This document shows, in pieces, positions 16,327-24,940 of a DNA stretch of 44,001 bases; position 1 is the first letter of the stretch; every line of letters starts with the position of its first letter. Source of the stretch: Candidatus Lambdaproteobacteria bacterium. Lineage in GTDB: Bacteria > SAR324 > JACQKK01. A model generated the notes under the pieces. That model worked only from the letters and a program-made list of their open reading frames with translations, was not told where the DNA came from and made no database searches. The stretch is from assembly GCA_016204605.1 (NCBI GenBank), contig JACQKK010000068.1:1-44001 (forward strand), given 5' to 3'. Made by a program: the position numbers and the translations under genes.

Positions 16327-17112
16327 TCAGTTGGCCATCACGTTGAAGCCGCAATCCACGTAGAGGCACTGCCCGGTGATCCCGCCCGAGGCCGTGCTCA
16401 GCAGGAAGCAGGCGGCCTGGGCCACCTCCTCCAGCGTCACGTTGCGGCCGAGGGCGGAGTGCTCGCCGGCGATGCGCAGCATCTCGAGGAACTTCTTGAT
16501 GCCGGAGGAGGAGAGCGTGCGGATGGCCCCCGCCGAAAGCGTGTTGCAGCGGATGTTCTCCGGCCCCAGCTCCCGGGCCAGGTAGCGGATCGAGGATTCC
16601 AGCGCGGCCTTGGCGGGTCCCATCACGTTGTAGTTGGGCACGGCGAGCTGGCTGCCGATGAAGGTGAGCGCCACCAGGCTGCCGCCGCCGTTGTTGCGCA
16701 TGAGCCGGGCGGCCTCGCGGGAGACGGGCACCATCGAGTAGGCGCTGATGTCCTGGGCCATCTGCCAGCCCTTGCGCCCGGTGCGGGTGAACGGCACCTC
16801 GAGGTCCGCGCGGTCGGCATAGGCCACGGAATGGAGCACGAAATCGAGCCGGCCCCAGTCGCGCTCGAGCGCGGCGAAGAACTGCACGATGTCCTCGTCC
16901 CGCGCCACGTCCATGGGCAGGATGTGCGAGACCTTGCCCAGCTCGGCCGCGATCTCCCGCACGTTCTGCTCGAAGCGGCCCTTCGGGTCCGGCCCGAAGT
17001 TGAGCGCCAGCTCGGCCCCGAGTTCGGCGAGCTGCCGGGCGATCGCCGTGGCGATGCTGCGCTGGTTGGCGATGCCGAGCACGACGCCCCGCTTGCCTGC
17101 AAAGCTGATCAT
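16327..17112 (-). CDS. fabI: Enoyl-[acyl-carrier-protein] reductase (NADH), FabI
   Basis: 261 residues, the usual FabI length. It catalyses the last reduction step of each fatty-acid elongation round. The cofactor site is GVVLGIANQRSIA (9-21), where FabI has the divergent GxxxxxSxA pattern. The catalytic Tyr161 and Lys168 are in PNYNVMGPAKAA (Y-x6-K). The outer active-site Tyr of E. coli FabI (Tyr146) is replaced by Phe151 in LTFIGS. I chose the ATG at 17110-17112, with GGGAG upstream. It lies 52 bases after the FAD oxidoreductase gene and 25 before queF. Confidence 0.95.
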   Translation of the reverse strand: MISFAGKRGVVLGIANQRSIATAIARQLAELGAELALNFGPDPKGRFEQNVREIAAELGKVSHILPMDVARDEDIVQFFAALERDWGRLDFVLHSVAYADRADLEVPFTRTGRKGWQMAQDISAYSMVPVSREAARLMRNNGGGSLVALTFIGSQLAVPNYNVMGPAKAALESSIRYLARELGPENIRCNTLSAGAIRTLSSSGIKKFLEMLRIAGEHSALGRNVTLEEVAQAACFLLSTASGGITGQCLYVDCGFNVMAN

Positions 17113-17164
17113 TGAAGCTCCCTTCGCTGGTGGCGCACGGGTCGCGGCGCGGCGCGTCCCGGAC

Positions 17165-18388
17165 TCACGCACGACCGTGCTGCTTGCCCCCCGCTGCGCG
17201 GGAGGCGGCTGGCGGGCGCCACCGCATCCACGGCATCGCGAGCGCGCACCACGAGAGCGTCCGCCAAGGCTGCCGCTCGCCCACGATGCGCAAGAGCTGC
17301 TGCGCGGTGTCGGGCCAGTGCTGCAGGGCCCAGAGCAGGATTTCGCCGCCCGACCGGGTGGAGATCAGGCGCCGGAAGACTGTATCAAATCGGCCATAAT
17401 GGCGAAACAGCCGGCGGCGATGCTCGTGGAATGCCCGCTCCTCGTCGAGGCGCGCCAGCGGCTGCTCCAGCATTGCCGACATGGAAGCGAAAGCCCGTGC
17501 GGATGTCAACAAGGCCAGCGAGATGCCGAGCCCCAGGCAGGGGTCGGCGCCGCCGCCCGCGTCGCCGAGCAGCAGGGCGCCGCCCGGGGCGTGATCGCGC
17601 GCCTCGAACAGCGGGTGCACCCAGCCCAGCCGCCGCGAAGCGGGGCGGGCCGCCTCGAACAGCGCGCCATAGGGCGTGGCCCGCAGGAAGCCGAGGTAAT
17701 CCCCCCGCAGCGCCCGGAACCCGGCCGCGTCGGTCATGGTCGTCGCCAGCAGCTCGCCCGGGCCCGTCGGGGTCAGGTAGACGTGGTGGGGGGCGAACAG
17801 CCCCACGCGCACCCGCTCCCCGGGCGGCCGCCCCCCGAGCTCGAAGTGCTGGCGCACGCCGTAGCGCACCCCGCGGGCTATGGGTAGCGGCCCGAGCGGC
17901 GGGCCGAGCGCCGCCGCGAGGCGCGAATGGACGCCATCCGCCGCCGCCACGACCGCGGCCCGGTACACGCCGCGGAGCCCCCGCGCGCCCACGACGCGGC
18001 CGCCCTCGACCAGGGGCGCCACGATGATGTCGCGCAGCTGCGTCACGGCGGGGAGGCCGGCCAGCCGCGCATGCAGCGCGGCGAGCAGCACCGTGCGCCG
18101 GATGCCCCGTCCGGCCGCGCCCTGCGGGAAATCCAGCGCCACGCGGCGGTGCCGGCCACGGTACTCGATGCCATGGAAGTCGTGGCCGGGCAGTTGCGCG
18201 GGCTCCACGCCCAGCGCCGCCAGGGCCGCGCACCCCATCGGCATCAGCCCCTCGCCGCAGACCTTGTCGCGCGGGAGCGGGGCGCGCTCGACCAGCAGCG
18301 TCCGGCGCCCGGCACGCCCCAGCCGCAGCGCCAGGGCAAGGCCCGCGGGGCCCCCGCCCACGATCAGCACCTCGGCCTCGCGCTCCAT
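17165..18388 (-). CDS. FAD-dependent oxidoreductase of the geranylgeranyl reductase/halogenase-like family
   Basis: 407 residues of the PHBH-fold flavoprotein group. The N-terminal FAD Rossmann motif is VLIVGGGPAGLALALRLG, followed by ERAPLPRDKVCGEGLMP, the P-x-x-K-x-C-G-E/G signature of geranylgeranyl reductase-type enzymes. The second FAD motif is LLLGDAGGGADPCLGLGISL. Such enzymes hydrogenate isoprenoid chains or hydroxylate/halogenate aromatics; the substrate is not predictable. Position upstream of fabI on the same strand suggests a lipid-linked role, but that is inference. The start ATG has GGAG eight bases upstream. Confidence 0.85.
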   Translation of the reverse strand: MEREAEVLIVGGGPAGLALALRLGRAGRRTLLVERAPLPRDKVCGEGLMPMGCAALAALGVEPAQLPGHDFHGIEYRGRHRRVALDFPQGAAGRGIRRTVLLAALHARLAGLPAVTQLRDIIVAPLVEGGRVVGARGLRGVYRAAVVAAADGVHSRLAAALGPPLGPLPIARGVRYGVRQHFELGGRPPGERVRVGLFAPHHVYLTPTGPGELLATTMTDAAGFRALRGDYLGFLRATPYGALFEAARPASRRLGWVHPLFEARDHAPGGALLLGDAGGGADPCLGLGISLALLTSARAFASMSAMLEQPLARLDEERAFHEHRRRLFRHYGRFDTVFRRLISTRSGGEILLWALQHWPDTAQQLLRIVGERQPWRTLSWCALAMPWMRWRPPAASRAAGGKQHGRA

Positions 18389-18888
18389 CGGCTCTGCTCC
18401 GTAGTCTCCGCGCCCCGCGCGTCGAACAGGCGTGACGTGGGCTTCTCGACGTGCGCGTCCCCACCCCTGCCCCTCCCCACCAGGTGGGGAGGGGTGTCCG
18501 CAGGACGAGGTGGGATTGCCGGGCACGCCACCAGGAACCCTCTTGAAGCTCGAGGCCGCGTCATCTGCCAACGGGCTCCAGGTGCCGTTTCGCATTCCGT
18601 CGGTGCGTCGATCTCACCATCCCCCGACGTGAGGATGAAGACGACTTTGCACTTGCCGTGGGCCGGGCAGGGTTGCCTCTGGCCCCCGTGGCTGCAACGG
18701 AGTATGCTGCGGCTGACTGCGGATCGGGCGTCGCCCGTGCCGCCAGTCAGGGGGGTGCGGGCTCGGGGTCGCCGAGTTCCGCCGCAGCGCGTATCCAGAT
18801 CGTCGAAGGGGCGGGGCCGATTCCCGGCAGGTGCCGGGGTCGCTTCGACATGCAGGCGTCCATTACTCATCAAACGGGGGGAAATCCA
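18389..18888. other. 500-base divergent intergenic region upstream of tctC
   Basis: It separates the FAD oxidoreductase (minus) from tctC (plus). It contains one copy of a 45-bp palindromic repeat at 18450-18494. I saw no convincing promoter pair for either gene and no gene. Confidence 0.5.
18450..18494 (-). repeat. Dispersed palindromic repeat, copy 1
   Basis: A 12-bp perfect inverted repeat (18470-18481 and 18483-18494: cccctccccacc and ggtggggagggg) with a 20-base side arm (18450-18469). Its reverse complement matches 37799-37843 with one mismatch in 45 bases. Confidence 0.85.
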
Positions 18889-19914
18889 ATGCATGCACAT
18901 CTGCGCTTGGCGCGGCCGGCTCTCCAAGCGGCACTGGCCATCTTCTGCTCCTTCACGGCACTGCTGCTCTCGGGACAGGCGCTCGCCGACTGGCAGCCGC
19001 AGAAGACGGTGGAGTTCATCATCCCGGCGGGGACGGGCGGGGGCGCCGACCAGATGGCGCGCATGATCCAGGGCATTGTCGCCAAGCACAGCCTGATGGG
19101 GCAATCCATCGTGGTGATCAACAAGGCCGGCGGCGCGGGCGCGGAAGGCTTCCTCGACGTGAAGGCCGACAAGGGCAATCCGCACAAGATCATCATCACC
19201 CTGTCCAACCTGTTCACCACGCCGCTGGCGACGGGCGTGCCCTTCAATTGGCGGGACCTCACGCCGGTGGCCATGCTGGCCCTGGACGAGTTCGTGCTCT
19301 GGGTGCCCGCGGATCGGCCCTACCAGTCCGCCAAGCAGTACCTGGATGCGGTCAAGGCCGCCGGCCCGCGCAAATTCAAGATGGGCGGCACGGGCTCCAA
19401 GCAGGAGGACCAGATCATCACCGTGGCCGTCGAGAAGAGCGCGGGCGTCAAGTTCATCTACGTGCCCTTCAAGGGGGGCGGGGAGGTGGCGACGCAACTG
19501 GTCGGCAAGCACGTCGATTCGACCGTCAACAACCCCATCGAGGCGGTGGCCCAATGGCGGGGCGGCAAGCTGCGGCCCCTGTGCGTCTTCGACACCGCGC
19601 GCCTGCCGGTGACCGAGAAGATGACGAAGACCATGGCGTGGAGCGATATCCCCACCTGCAGGGAATCCGGCCTGGACATGGATTACCGGATGCTGCGCGG
19701 CATCTTCATGCCCGCCGGAGTCACCCAGGAGCACGTGGACTTCTACATCGGCCTGTTCCGCAAGGTGCGCGAGACGGATGAGTGGAAGACCTTCATGAAG
19801 AACGGCGCGTTCAACACGACCTTCATGACCGGCGACGAGTACCGCACCTGGGTAGAGCGGGAGGAGCAGCGCCACCGGGAGCTGATGGCCGAGGCCGGCT
19901 TCCTGGCGAAGTAG
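18889..19914 (+). CDS. tctC: Tripartite tricarboxylate transporter, periplasmic substrate-binding protein (TctC/Bug family)
   Basis: 341 residues. An N-terminal signal peptide of about 33 residues ends SGQALA. The mature protein begins with the Bug-family pattern KTVEFIIPAGTGGGADQMAR and continues with IVVINKAGGAGAEG and MGGTGSKQED, the ligand-pocket loops. It captures organic acids in the periplasm for the TctAB permease. The start ATG at 18889 follows a GGGGGGAAATCC leader also found before tctA. First gene of the tctCBA operon. Confidence 0.93.
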   Translation: MHAHLRLARPALQAALAIFCSFTALLLSGQALADWQPQKTVEFIIPAGTGGGADQMARMIQGIVAKHSLMGQSIVVINKAGGAGAEGFLDVKADKGNPHKIIITLSNLFTTPLATGVPFNWRDLTPVAMLALDEFVLWVPADRPYQSAKQYLDAVKAAGPRKFKMGGTGSKQEDQIITVAVEKSAGVKFIYVPFKGGGEVATQLVGKHVDSTVNNPIEAVAQWRGGKLRPLCVFDTARLPVTEKMTKTMAWSDIPTCRESGLDMDYRMLRGIFMPAGVTQEHVDFYIGLFRKVRETDEWKTFMKNGAFNTTFMTGDEYRTWVEREEQRHRELMAEAGFLAK

Positions 19915-19999
19915 GGCCGTCGCGGGCATGGTCTCGATCGGGGGCGGGCCGCCATGCCCGTCCCCGCCTGTGTCACCCTTCCACTGGGGATAGATCCGT

Positions 20000-20518
20000 A
20001 TGGCTATGGAAGGTCCACACCCCGTCTTTCGCGGCCAGGGGCCGGGCATGTTCCTGATGGAATGGCTCGTGGCCATCGCGTGCATGGCGTTCGGCGCCGT
20101 GGTGATGTGGGACAGCCTCCGCGTCGGGGCAGGCTGGGCCTTCGACGGGCCCCAGGCCGGGTATTTCCCGTTCTACGTGGGGCTGCTGATCTGCGCGAGC
20201 AGCGTCGTGACGCTGGTGCAGGTGGTGCTCCGGCGGATCGGCCGGCGGGACCGGCTGTTCGCCACCTGGGAGCAGCTCTGGCGGGTGTCAGAGGTGCTGA
20301 TTCCCAGCATGGTGTACGTGCTGGCGATCCCCTGGCTGGGCATCTACGTGCCCACGGCATTGTTCATCGCCTGGTTCATGTGGCGCATCGGCAAGTACGG
20401 TGCGGCGAAGATCCTGCCGGCGGCCCTGGGCGTTCCCGTCCTGACGTTCCTGACCTTCGAGGTGTGGTTCAAGCTGCCGCTGCCGAAAGGCCCGGTGGAA
20501 AGCCTGATCGGCTACTGA
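20000..20518 (+). CDS. tctB: Tripartite tricarboxylate transporter, small membrane subunit TctB
   Basis: 172 residues with four predicted transmembrane segments (WLVAIACMAFGAVVMWDS, YFPFYVGLLICASSVVTLVQ, two more near residues 95-155). The GPQAGYFPFYVG segment is typical of TctB, where a P-x-x-F/Y-P motif follows the first helix. TctB assists the large permease TctA. It lies 85 bases after tctC and 60 before tctA. Confidence 0.9.
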   Translation: MAMEGPHPVFRGQGPGMFLMEWLVAIACMAFGAVVMWDSLRVGAGWAFDGPQAGYFPFYVGLLICASSVVTLVQVVLRRIGRRDRLFATWEQLWRVSEVLIPSMVYVLAIPWLGIYVPTALFIAWFMWRIGKYGAAKILPAALGVPVLTFLTFEVWFKLPLPKGPVESLIGY

Positions 20519-20578
20519 CCGACCCGCCACCTGCGCCTGGCCCGACAGCCGACCGCGCCGTTCCAAGGGGGAAATCCT

Positions 20579-22105
20579 GTGGAATCCTTTCAATTGCTGT
20601 TCCATGGCTTCGCGACCGTGGTGCAGCCGTTCAACCTGATGGTGATGGTGGTGGGGATCGTGCTGGGGATCATCATTGGGGTGCTGCCCGGCCTGGGCGG
20701 CGCCAACGGCGTGGCGATCCTGCTGCCGCTCACCTTCACCATGTCGCCCACCTCCGCCATCATCATGCTCTCGTGCATCTACTGGGGCGCGCTGTTCGGC
20801 GGTGCGATCACCTCGGTGCTGTTCAACATCCCCGGCGAGCCCTGGTCGGTGGCCACGACGTTCGATGGCTACCCGATGGCCCAGCACGGCCAGGCCTCCG
20901 AGGCCCTGACGGCGGCGTTCACCTCCTCGTTCGTGGGCGCCCTGTTCGCCGTGCTGGTGATCACGTTCGTGGCGCCGCTGGTCGCGGCCTTCGCCCTGGA
21001 GTTCGGGCCGGCCGAGTTCTTCGCGGTGCAGTTCCTGGCCTTCGCCAGCTTCATCGGCCTAGGGCGGGGCTCCCCGTTCAAGACGCTCACCGCCATGATG
21101 ATCGGCTTCGCCCTGGCCGCCGTGGGGCTGGATACGGTGACGGGCAGCCTGCGCATGACCTTCGGCTCGACGGAGCTGCTGCGCGGCTTCGGGTTCCTCA
21201 TCGCGGTGATCGGCCTGTTCGGCATCAGCGAGATCCTGCAGACGATGGAGGAGAGCCTGACCTTGAAGGGCAAGGACGCCAAGATCAATCTCAAGGTGGT
21301 GCTCCAGACCTGGAAGGCTCTGCCCCGCTACTGGGTGACCTTCATCCGGTCGGTTGTGGTGGGCTGCTGGATGGGCATCACGCCCGCGGGGGCCACGCCG
21401 GCCTCGTTCATGAGCTACGGCCTCGCCAAGCGCTTCTCGAAAGAAGGCGACCAGTTCGGCCAGGGCAAGATCGAGGGGGTGGTGGCGCCGGAGACGGCCG
21501 CCCACGCGGCCGGCACCTCCGCCCTGCTGCCCATGATCACGCTGGGCATCCCCGGCTCGCCCACGGCGGCCGTGCTGCTGAGCGGCCTCCTGATCTGGGG
21601 CCTGCAGCCCGGCCCGCTCTTGTTCCTGGAGCAGAAGGAGTTCGTGTGGAGCCTGATCGCCAGCATGTATCTCGGCAACGTGGTCGGGCTGCTGATCGTG
21701 CTCACCACCGTGCCGTGGATGGCGGCGATCCTGCGGATTCCCTTCAGCATCATCGGCCCGGTGATCCTGGTGTTCTGCGCCATCGGGGCCTACACGGTGA
21801 ACAACGCCGCCGTGGACATCATCTTCATGATGATGTTCGGGGTGATCGGCTACGTGCTGAAGAAGCTCGACTATCCCCTCGCGCCGCTGGTGCTGGCGCT
21901 GGTGCTTGGGGATATGGCGGAGGCGTCGTTCCGCCAGGCCATGCTGATGTCCCAGGGCGCGCTCGCCATCTTCTGGTCGAACCCCTTGGTCTCCAGCATT
22001 TCCGGGCTGGGGCTGCTGATGCTGTTCTGGCCCGCCCTCACCTGGGCGCGGGAGAGGCTGCGCGGCCTCGTCGCTCCGCGCCCGGCGCCCACGAAGCCGG
22101 CATGA
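20579..22105 (+). CDS. tctA: Tripartite tricarboxylate transporter, large permease TctA
   Basis: 508 residues, the usual TctA size, with about eleven hydrophobic segments. Signature stretches are GVLPGLGGANGVAILLPLTF, YWGALFGGAITSVLFNIPGE and the mid-protein SYGLAKRFSK followed by GVVAPETAAHAAG, which repeat the G-x-P-G family motif in GIPGSPTAAV. It moves substrate bound by TctC, driven by ion gradients. The start is GTG after AAGGGGGAAATCCT. The last codons (KPA) and the 3' flank match the 3' end of the convergent Na/Pi gene over 40 bases. Confidence 0.93.
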   Translation: MESFQLLFHGFATVVQPFNLMVMVVGIVLGIIIGVLPGLGGANGVAILLPLTFTMSPTSAIIMLSCIYWGALFGGAITSVLFNIPGEPWSVATTFDGYPMAQHGQASEALTAAFTSSFVGALFAVLVITFVAPLVAAFALEFGPAEFFAVQFLAFASFIGLGRGSPFKTLTAMMIGFALAAVGLDTVTGSLRMTFGSTELLRGFGFLIAVIGLFGISEILQTMEESLTLKGKDAKINLKVVLQTWKALPRYWVTFIRSVVVGCWMGITPAGATPASFMSYGLAKRFSKEGDQFGQGKIEGVVAPETAAHAAGTSALLPMITLGIPGSPTAAVLLSGLLIWGLQPGPLLFLEQKEFVWSLIASMYLGNVVGLLIVLTTVPWMAAILRIPFSIIGPVILVFCAIGAYTVNNAAVDIIFMMMFGVIGYVLKKLDYPLAPLVLALVLGDMAEASFRQAMLMSQGALAIFWSNPLVSSISGLGLLMLFWPALTWARERLRGLVAPRPAPTKPA

Positions 22106-22135
22106 GGCTGGCTCTCGCGCAGTTCGCCGGCGCGC
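22096..22135. repeat. 40-bp direct repeat, copy A (end of tctA)
   Basis: Begins gccggcatgaggctggctct and matches 22466-22505 (gccggcatgaggcggctctc) with one indel and one mismatch up to cgccggcgcg. Copy B is the coding 3' end of the Na/Pi gene on the minus strand; copy A overlaps the tctA stop. Confidence 0.85.
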
Positions 22136-22457
22136 GAGTTGTGCACTTACCAGCGGGTGGAGACCTGGACAAAAACGGCCCCGCTGGCCACGCCAAACTG
22201 GAGAGGAGGCGGCGCATCACGTATCGTCGACCAGATTCGCCTCGATCCACTCATCGAGATCCCGCTCATTATCGCCATGCACTTCTACTGGTGCGACACC
22301 ACGTCCGCGGCCAGCCACCGCCCGCTCGTACTCGCGGTGTGAGGAGCAACTGAACCGCGCGTCGCAGTTCCGGCAATGTATCTGAGCGAACGTCGCCCCA
22401 TTTTCCGGAAGTCAACAGTCAAATACGTACGTATATGGGACAAGGACAGGAGGCGCC
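22106..22457. other. 352-base convergent intergenic region between tctA and the Na/Pi gene
   Basis: Bounded by the two near-identical 40-bp repeats. The interior (about 22330-22440) is AT-richer than the surroundings and contains the zinc-ribbon-like fragment. No intact gene and no clear terminator hairpin were seen. Confidence 0.5.
22217..22411 (-). pseudogene. Possible remnant of a small zinc-ribbon-like protein
   Basis: Between the two 40-bp repeats, one minus-strand frame is open for 64 residues but has no ATG, GTG or TTG near its start, so it may be a fragment. It reads HCRNCDARFSCSSH, four Cys/His positions of a zinc-ribbon kind, then an acidic end DNERDLDEWIEANLVDD. Base composition is less GC-rich than neighbours. 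No family was recognised. It could be chance. Confidence 0.3.
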
Positions 22458-24092
22458 CTACGACGCCGGCATGAGGCGGCTCTCGCGCAGCTCGCCGGCG
22501 CGGTCGAGGATGGGGTAGGCCACGGCCGTGATGTGGGAGTTGATGCGCTTCCAGTCGCGCAGCACGTCGATGTGGATAGAGGTGGTGTCGATGCTTTCGA
22601 GCTTGCCGCTCTTGAGCCGCAGCAGGTGATTCTCCACCGCCTGCCGTTCGAGGTCGCGGAAGCGGGTCTTTTCGGCGAGCAGGCGCCGCGCCATCTCGAC
22701 CTCGCCCTTCATGAAGACGTTCAGGGCCAGCGCGAAACTCTCCAGCAGCCGCTCGTGCAGACCCACGATATCGTTTAGGCCCGCCTCGGAGAACTGGAGC
22801 CTGTTGCGCCCCATCTTGGCAACGAGTTCCATCAGGTTCTTGTCGATGATGTCGCCGATGTGCTCGAGGTTGGTGGCGAAGGTGATGATGTCGATGATGC
22901 GGCGGCTGTCCTTCTCCGACATGGGCTCGCGGCTGACGCGGGTCAGGTAGAGCTTGATGGCCTCGTTGAGCCGGTCCGCCACGTCGTCGTCGCGCCCGAT
23001 CGCTTGGGCCAGCGCCAGGTTGCCGCTGCGCAGCGCCTCCATGGTGCGGCGCAGCATGGACTCGACGAAATCGCCCATGCGCAGGGTCTCGCGCTCCGCG
23101 AGCGCGATGGCCACACTGGGCGTCTTGAGCGCCCCCGGGTCCAGGTGCTGGGGCTGGGCGGGGTCTTCGCCGTTGCCGCGTTCGGGCAGGATGCGTTCGG
23201 TGAGCCGCGCCACCCACGGGGTGAGGAACAGGAACACCAGCGCCAGCGAGGCGTTGAAGAGCGTGTGGAAGTTGACGATCTGCCGGGCCAGCGGCGCCCC
23301 GAAGGCCCCGAACAGCGGCACCAGCGTGGCCAGCAGCGGCAGCGCCACCGAGGCCCCCGCCAGCTTGAAGAACAGGTTCCCCAGCGGCAGCCGGCGCGCG
23401 ACCGCGGGCTTGCCGAAGGTCGAGACCAGCGGCGGCAGCACCCCGCCCACGTTGATCCCCAGCACGAGCGCGAAGGCCGCGTGCAGGGAGATCACTTCCG
23501 CGGAGCCCAGCGACATCACCAGCAGCACGGTGGCGATGCTGGAGTGGGCCAGCCACGCCAGCAGGGCGCCGATCAGCACCAGGATCAGCCTGTCGCCGCC
23601 GAGCGCCGTCAGCAGGCCCGGCAGCACGCCGCTCTCCCGCAGGGGCTGCGAGGCCGCGACGATCTGGTGCAGGGCCAGCAACATCAGCCCGAGGCCGATC
23701 CCCACCCGCGCCAGCTCCTGCCGCTCGGCGGCCTGGCTGTTGCGGTAGAGCGCAACCCCGGCCAGCACCAGCAGCGGCGCGAGCCAGCTCAGGTCCAGCG
23801 AGAACACCTGGGCCACCAGCGTGGTGCCGATATCCGCCCCGAGCAGCACCGCCAGCCCCGGCGCCGTGGCGACGATGCCGCGCCCGGCGAGCGTCGTCAT
23901 CAGCAGCGCGGTGGCCGTGCTGCTCTGGAGCAGCAGCGTCACCCCGACCCCCGCCAGCAGCGAGGTGACGGGGTTGCCCATCCCGGCGCCGATCCAGCGC
24001 CGCAGGGCCGCACTGTAGGCGCGGGAGATGCCGCCCTGCACCATGGTGGTGCCCCAGAGCAGCAGGGCCACGCCGCCCAGCAGATTCAGCAA
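22458..24092 (-). CDS. Na+/phosphate cotransporter family protein with PhoU-like C-terminal domain
   Basis: 544 residues. The N-terminal membrane part has the duplicated PNaS motif LLLQSSTATALL (QSS 56-58) and LAHSSIATVLL (HSS 183-185), in two inverted repeats of helices. The C-terminal part (about 345-540) is helical, PhoU-like (REPMSEKDSRRIIDIITFAT). These proteins take up phosphate with sodium. The start is uncertain: TTG at 24090-24092, used here, starts the conserved NLLGGVALLLWG; an upstream ATT after GAGGTGA is also possible. Its 3' end is repeated after tctA. Confidence 0.85.
   Translation of the reverse strand: MLNLLGGVALLLWGTTMVQGGISRAYSAALRRWIGAGMGNPVTSLLAGVGVTLLLQSSTATALLMTTLAGRGIVATAPGLAVLLGADIGTTLVAQVFSLDLSWLAPLLVLAGVALYRNSQAAERQELARVGIGLGLMLLALHQIVAASQPLRESGVLPGLLTALGGDRLILVLIGALLAWLAHSSIATVLLVMSLGSAEVISLHAAFALVLGINVGGVLPPLVSTFGKPAVARRLPLGNLFFKLAGASVALPLLATLVPLFGAFGAPLARQIVNFHTLFNASLALVFLFLTPWVARLTERILPERGNGEDPAQPQHLDPGALKTPSVAIALAERETLRMGDFVESMLRRTMEALRSGNLALAQAIGRDDDVADRLNEAIKLYLTRVSREPMSEKDSRRIIDIITFATNLEHIGDIIDKNLMELVAKMGRNRLQFSEAGLNDIVGLHERLLESFALALNVFMKGEVEMARRLLAEKTRFRDLERQAVENHLLRLKSGKLESIDTTSIHIDVLRDWKRINSHITAVAYPILDRAGELRESRLMPAS
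22466..22505. repeat. 40-bp direct repeat, copy B (3' end of the Na/Pi gene)
   Basis: Coding sequence for the C-terminus ELRESRLMPAS of the Na/Pi protein, matching 22096-22135 downstream of tctA. Confidence 0.85.
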
Positions 24093-24113
24093 TCCGATCG
24101 TGACGGGAATCGT

Positions 24114-24212
24114 TCACCTCCCGAGAGTGGCCGCCCTGTGCCGCTTGGGCTTGGCCCTGATGGCGAGCCTGAACCCGGCCGCATCGAGGGCGCGCGCCGC
24201 CGTATCGGCCAC
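24114..24212 (-). pseudogene. Fragment of a second HigA-like antitoxin (C-terminus only)
   Basis: A minus-strand frame encodes VADTAARALDAAGFRLAIRA and then KPKRHR up to a TGA at 24114-24116. It parallels the end of the intact antitoxin beside it (VARTLDAAGFLLGIKPK), so it is the tail of a related gene. The HTH part is missing. It touches the start region of the Na/Pi gene. Confidence 0.6.
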
Positions 24213-24262
24213 CAGCGCATGCGAGCGCGTCGTGCGATGCGGCTGGCAACAGAGCAGCCGGC

Positions 24263-24580
24263 CTAGACGCTGTGTTGCTGTATCTTGGGCTTGATACCGA
24301 GAAGGAATCCGGCCGCGTCCAGGGTTCGCGCCACCGTATCGAACTGCGGCGAGACCTTCCCCGAGAGCACGTTCTGCAGGTTGGCCCGGTTGAGCTTGGC
24401 CTTGCGCGCCAATGCGGAGACTCCTCCATGCACGGCAATCACGTCCTTGAGCGCCAGCAGAAAGACGCGGCGGTCTTCATCTTTGGCGGCTTCTTCCAGG
24501 AACGCTGCAGCTACTTCAGGGTCAGCAATGAACTCGCGGACCACCTCGCGGTGGCTTCGGTACTGCACGATTCGGCTCAC
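24263..24580 (-). CDS. Antitoxin of a HigBA/RelE-type pair (HTH, addiction module antidote)
   Basis: 105 residues. The N-terminal half (REFIADPEVAAAFLEEAAKD) and the HTH region (VSALARKAKLNRANLQNVLS) are typical of antitoxins that follow phage Gp49-like toxins. It would bind the toxin and repress the shared promoter. The start GTG at 24578-24580 overlaps the toxin gene by 59 bases and fits the conserved N-terminus; no ATG is available. It is followed by a fragment of a related antitoxin. Confidence 0.8.
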   Translation of the reverse strand: MSRIVQYRSHREVVREFIADPEVAAAFLEEAAKDEDRRVFLLALKDVIAVHGGVSALARKAKLNRANLQNVLSGKVSPQFDTVARTLDAAGFLLGIKPKIQQHSV

Positions 24581-24908
24581 GTTGTTCTCGAATGTAGAAC
24601 GCCAAGAGCCGTTTGGCCCTGGCGATGTCTTTTGATTGGCTTTTCTTGGTGCCCCCACCCAGGAGAACCAGGATTGCAATTTTTTGACCGAAATAGAGGC
24701 GATAGCCTGGACCAACATGTATTCGGATTTCCCAGACGCCACCCCCGATGGATTCACAGTCTCCGAGGTCGCCAAATTTCAGGCGGTAAATACGACTGAG
24801 GATGATACCTTGTGTTTTCTTGTCCCGAATTGAGGCGACCCATTCTCTGGCCGGCTCCCGGCCGCCAACATCCTTGGCATAAACCAACTCGCGACATGTT
24901 GTTTCCAT
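24522..24908 (-). CDS. RelE/ParE-superfamily toxin (HigB/phage Gp49-like)
   Basis: 128 residues. The core includes REWVASIRDKKTQGIILSRI, GDLGDCESIGGGVWEIRIHV and GPGYRLYFGQ followed by ILVLLGGGTKKSQSKDIARA, the standard Gp49/HigB pattern with the RLYF strand and GGxKxxQ-D segment of the ribosome-dependent mRNA interferase fold. The extended tail after FYIREQ overlaps the antitoxin start. The ATG at 24906-24908 follows GAGGA. A clear promoter with an operator palindrome lies 33 bases upstream. In this family the toxin gene comes first. Confidence 0.85.
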   Translation of the reverse strand: METTCRELVYAKDVGGREPAREWVASIRDKKTQGIILSRIYRLKFGDLGDCESIGGGVWEIRIHVGPGYRLYFGQKIAILVLLGGGTKKSQSKDIARAKRLLAFYIREQREPNRAVPKPPRGGPRVHC

Positions 24909-24940
24909 CTTGCACCGTCCTCGGCGGAGACTCAGGTGCA

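Noticed and set aside
18661..18720. A possible sigma-54 or sigma-70 promoter for tctC
   Set aside because: Spacing of TTGCCT and TATGCT is about 24 bases, and the GG/GC pair for sigma-54 does not fit well.
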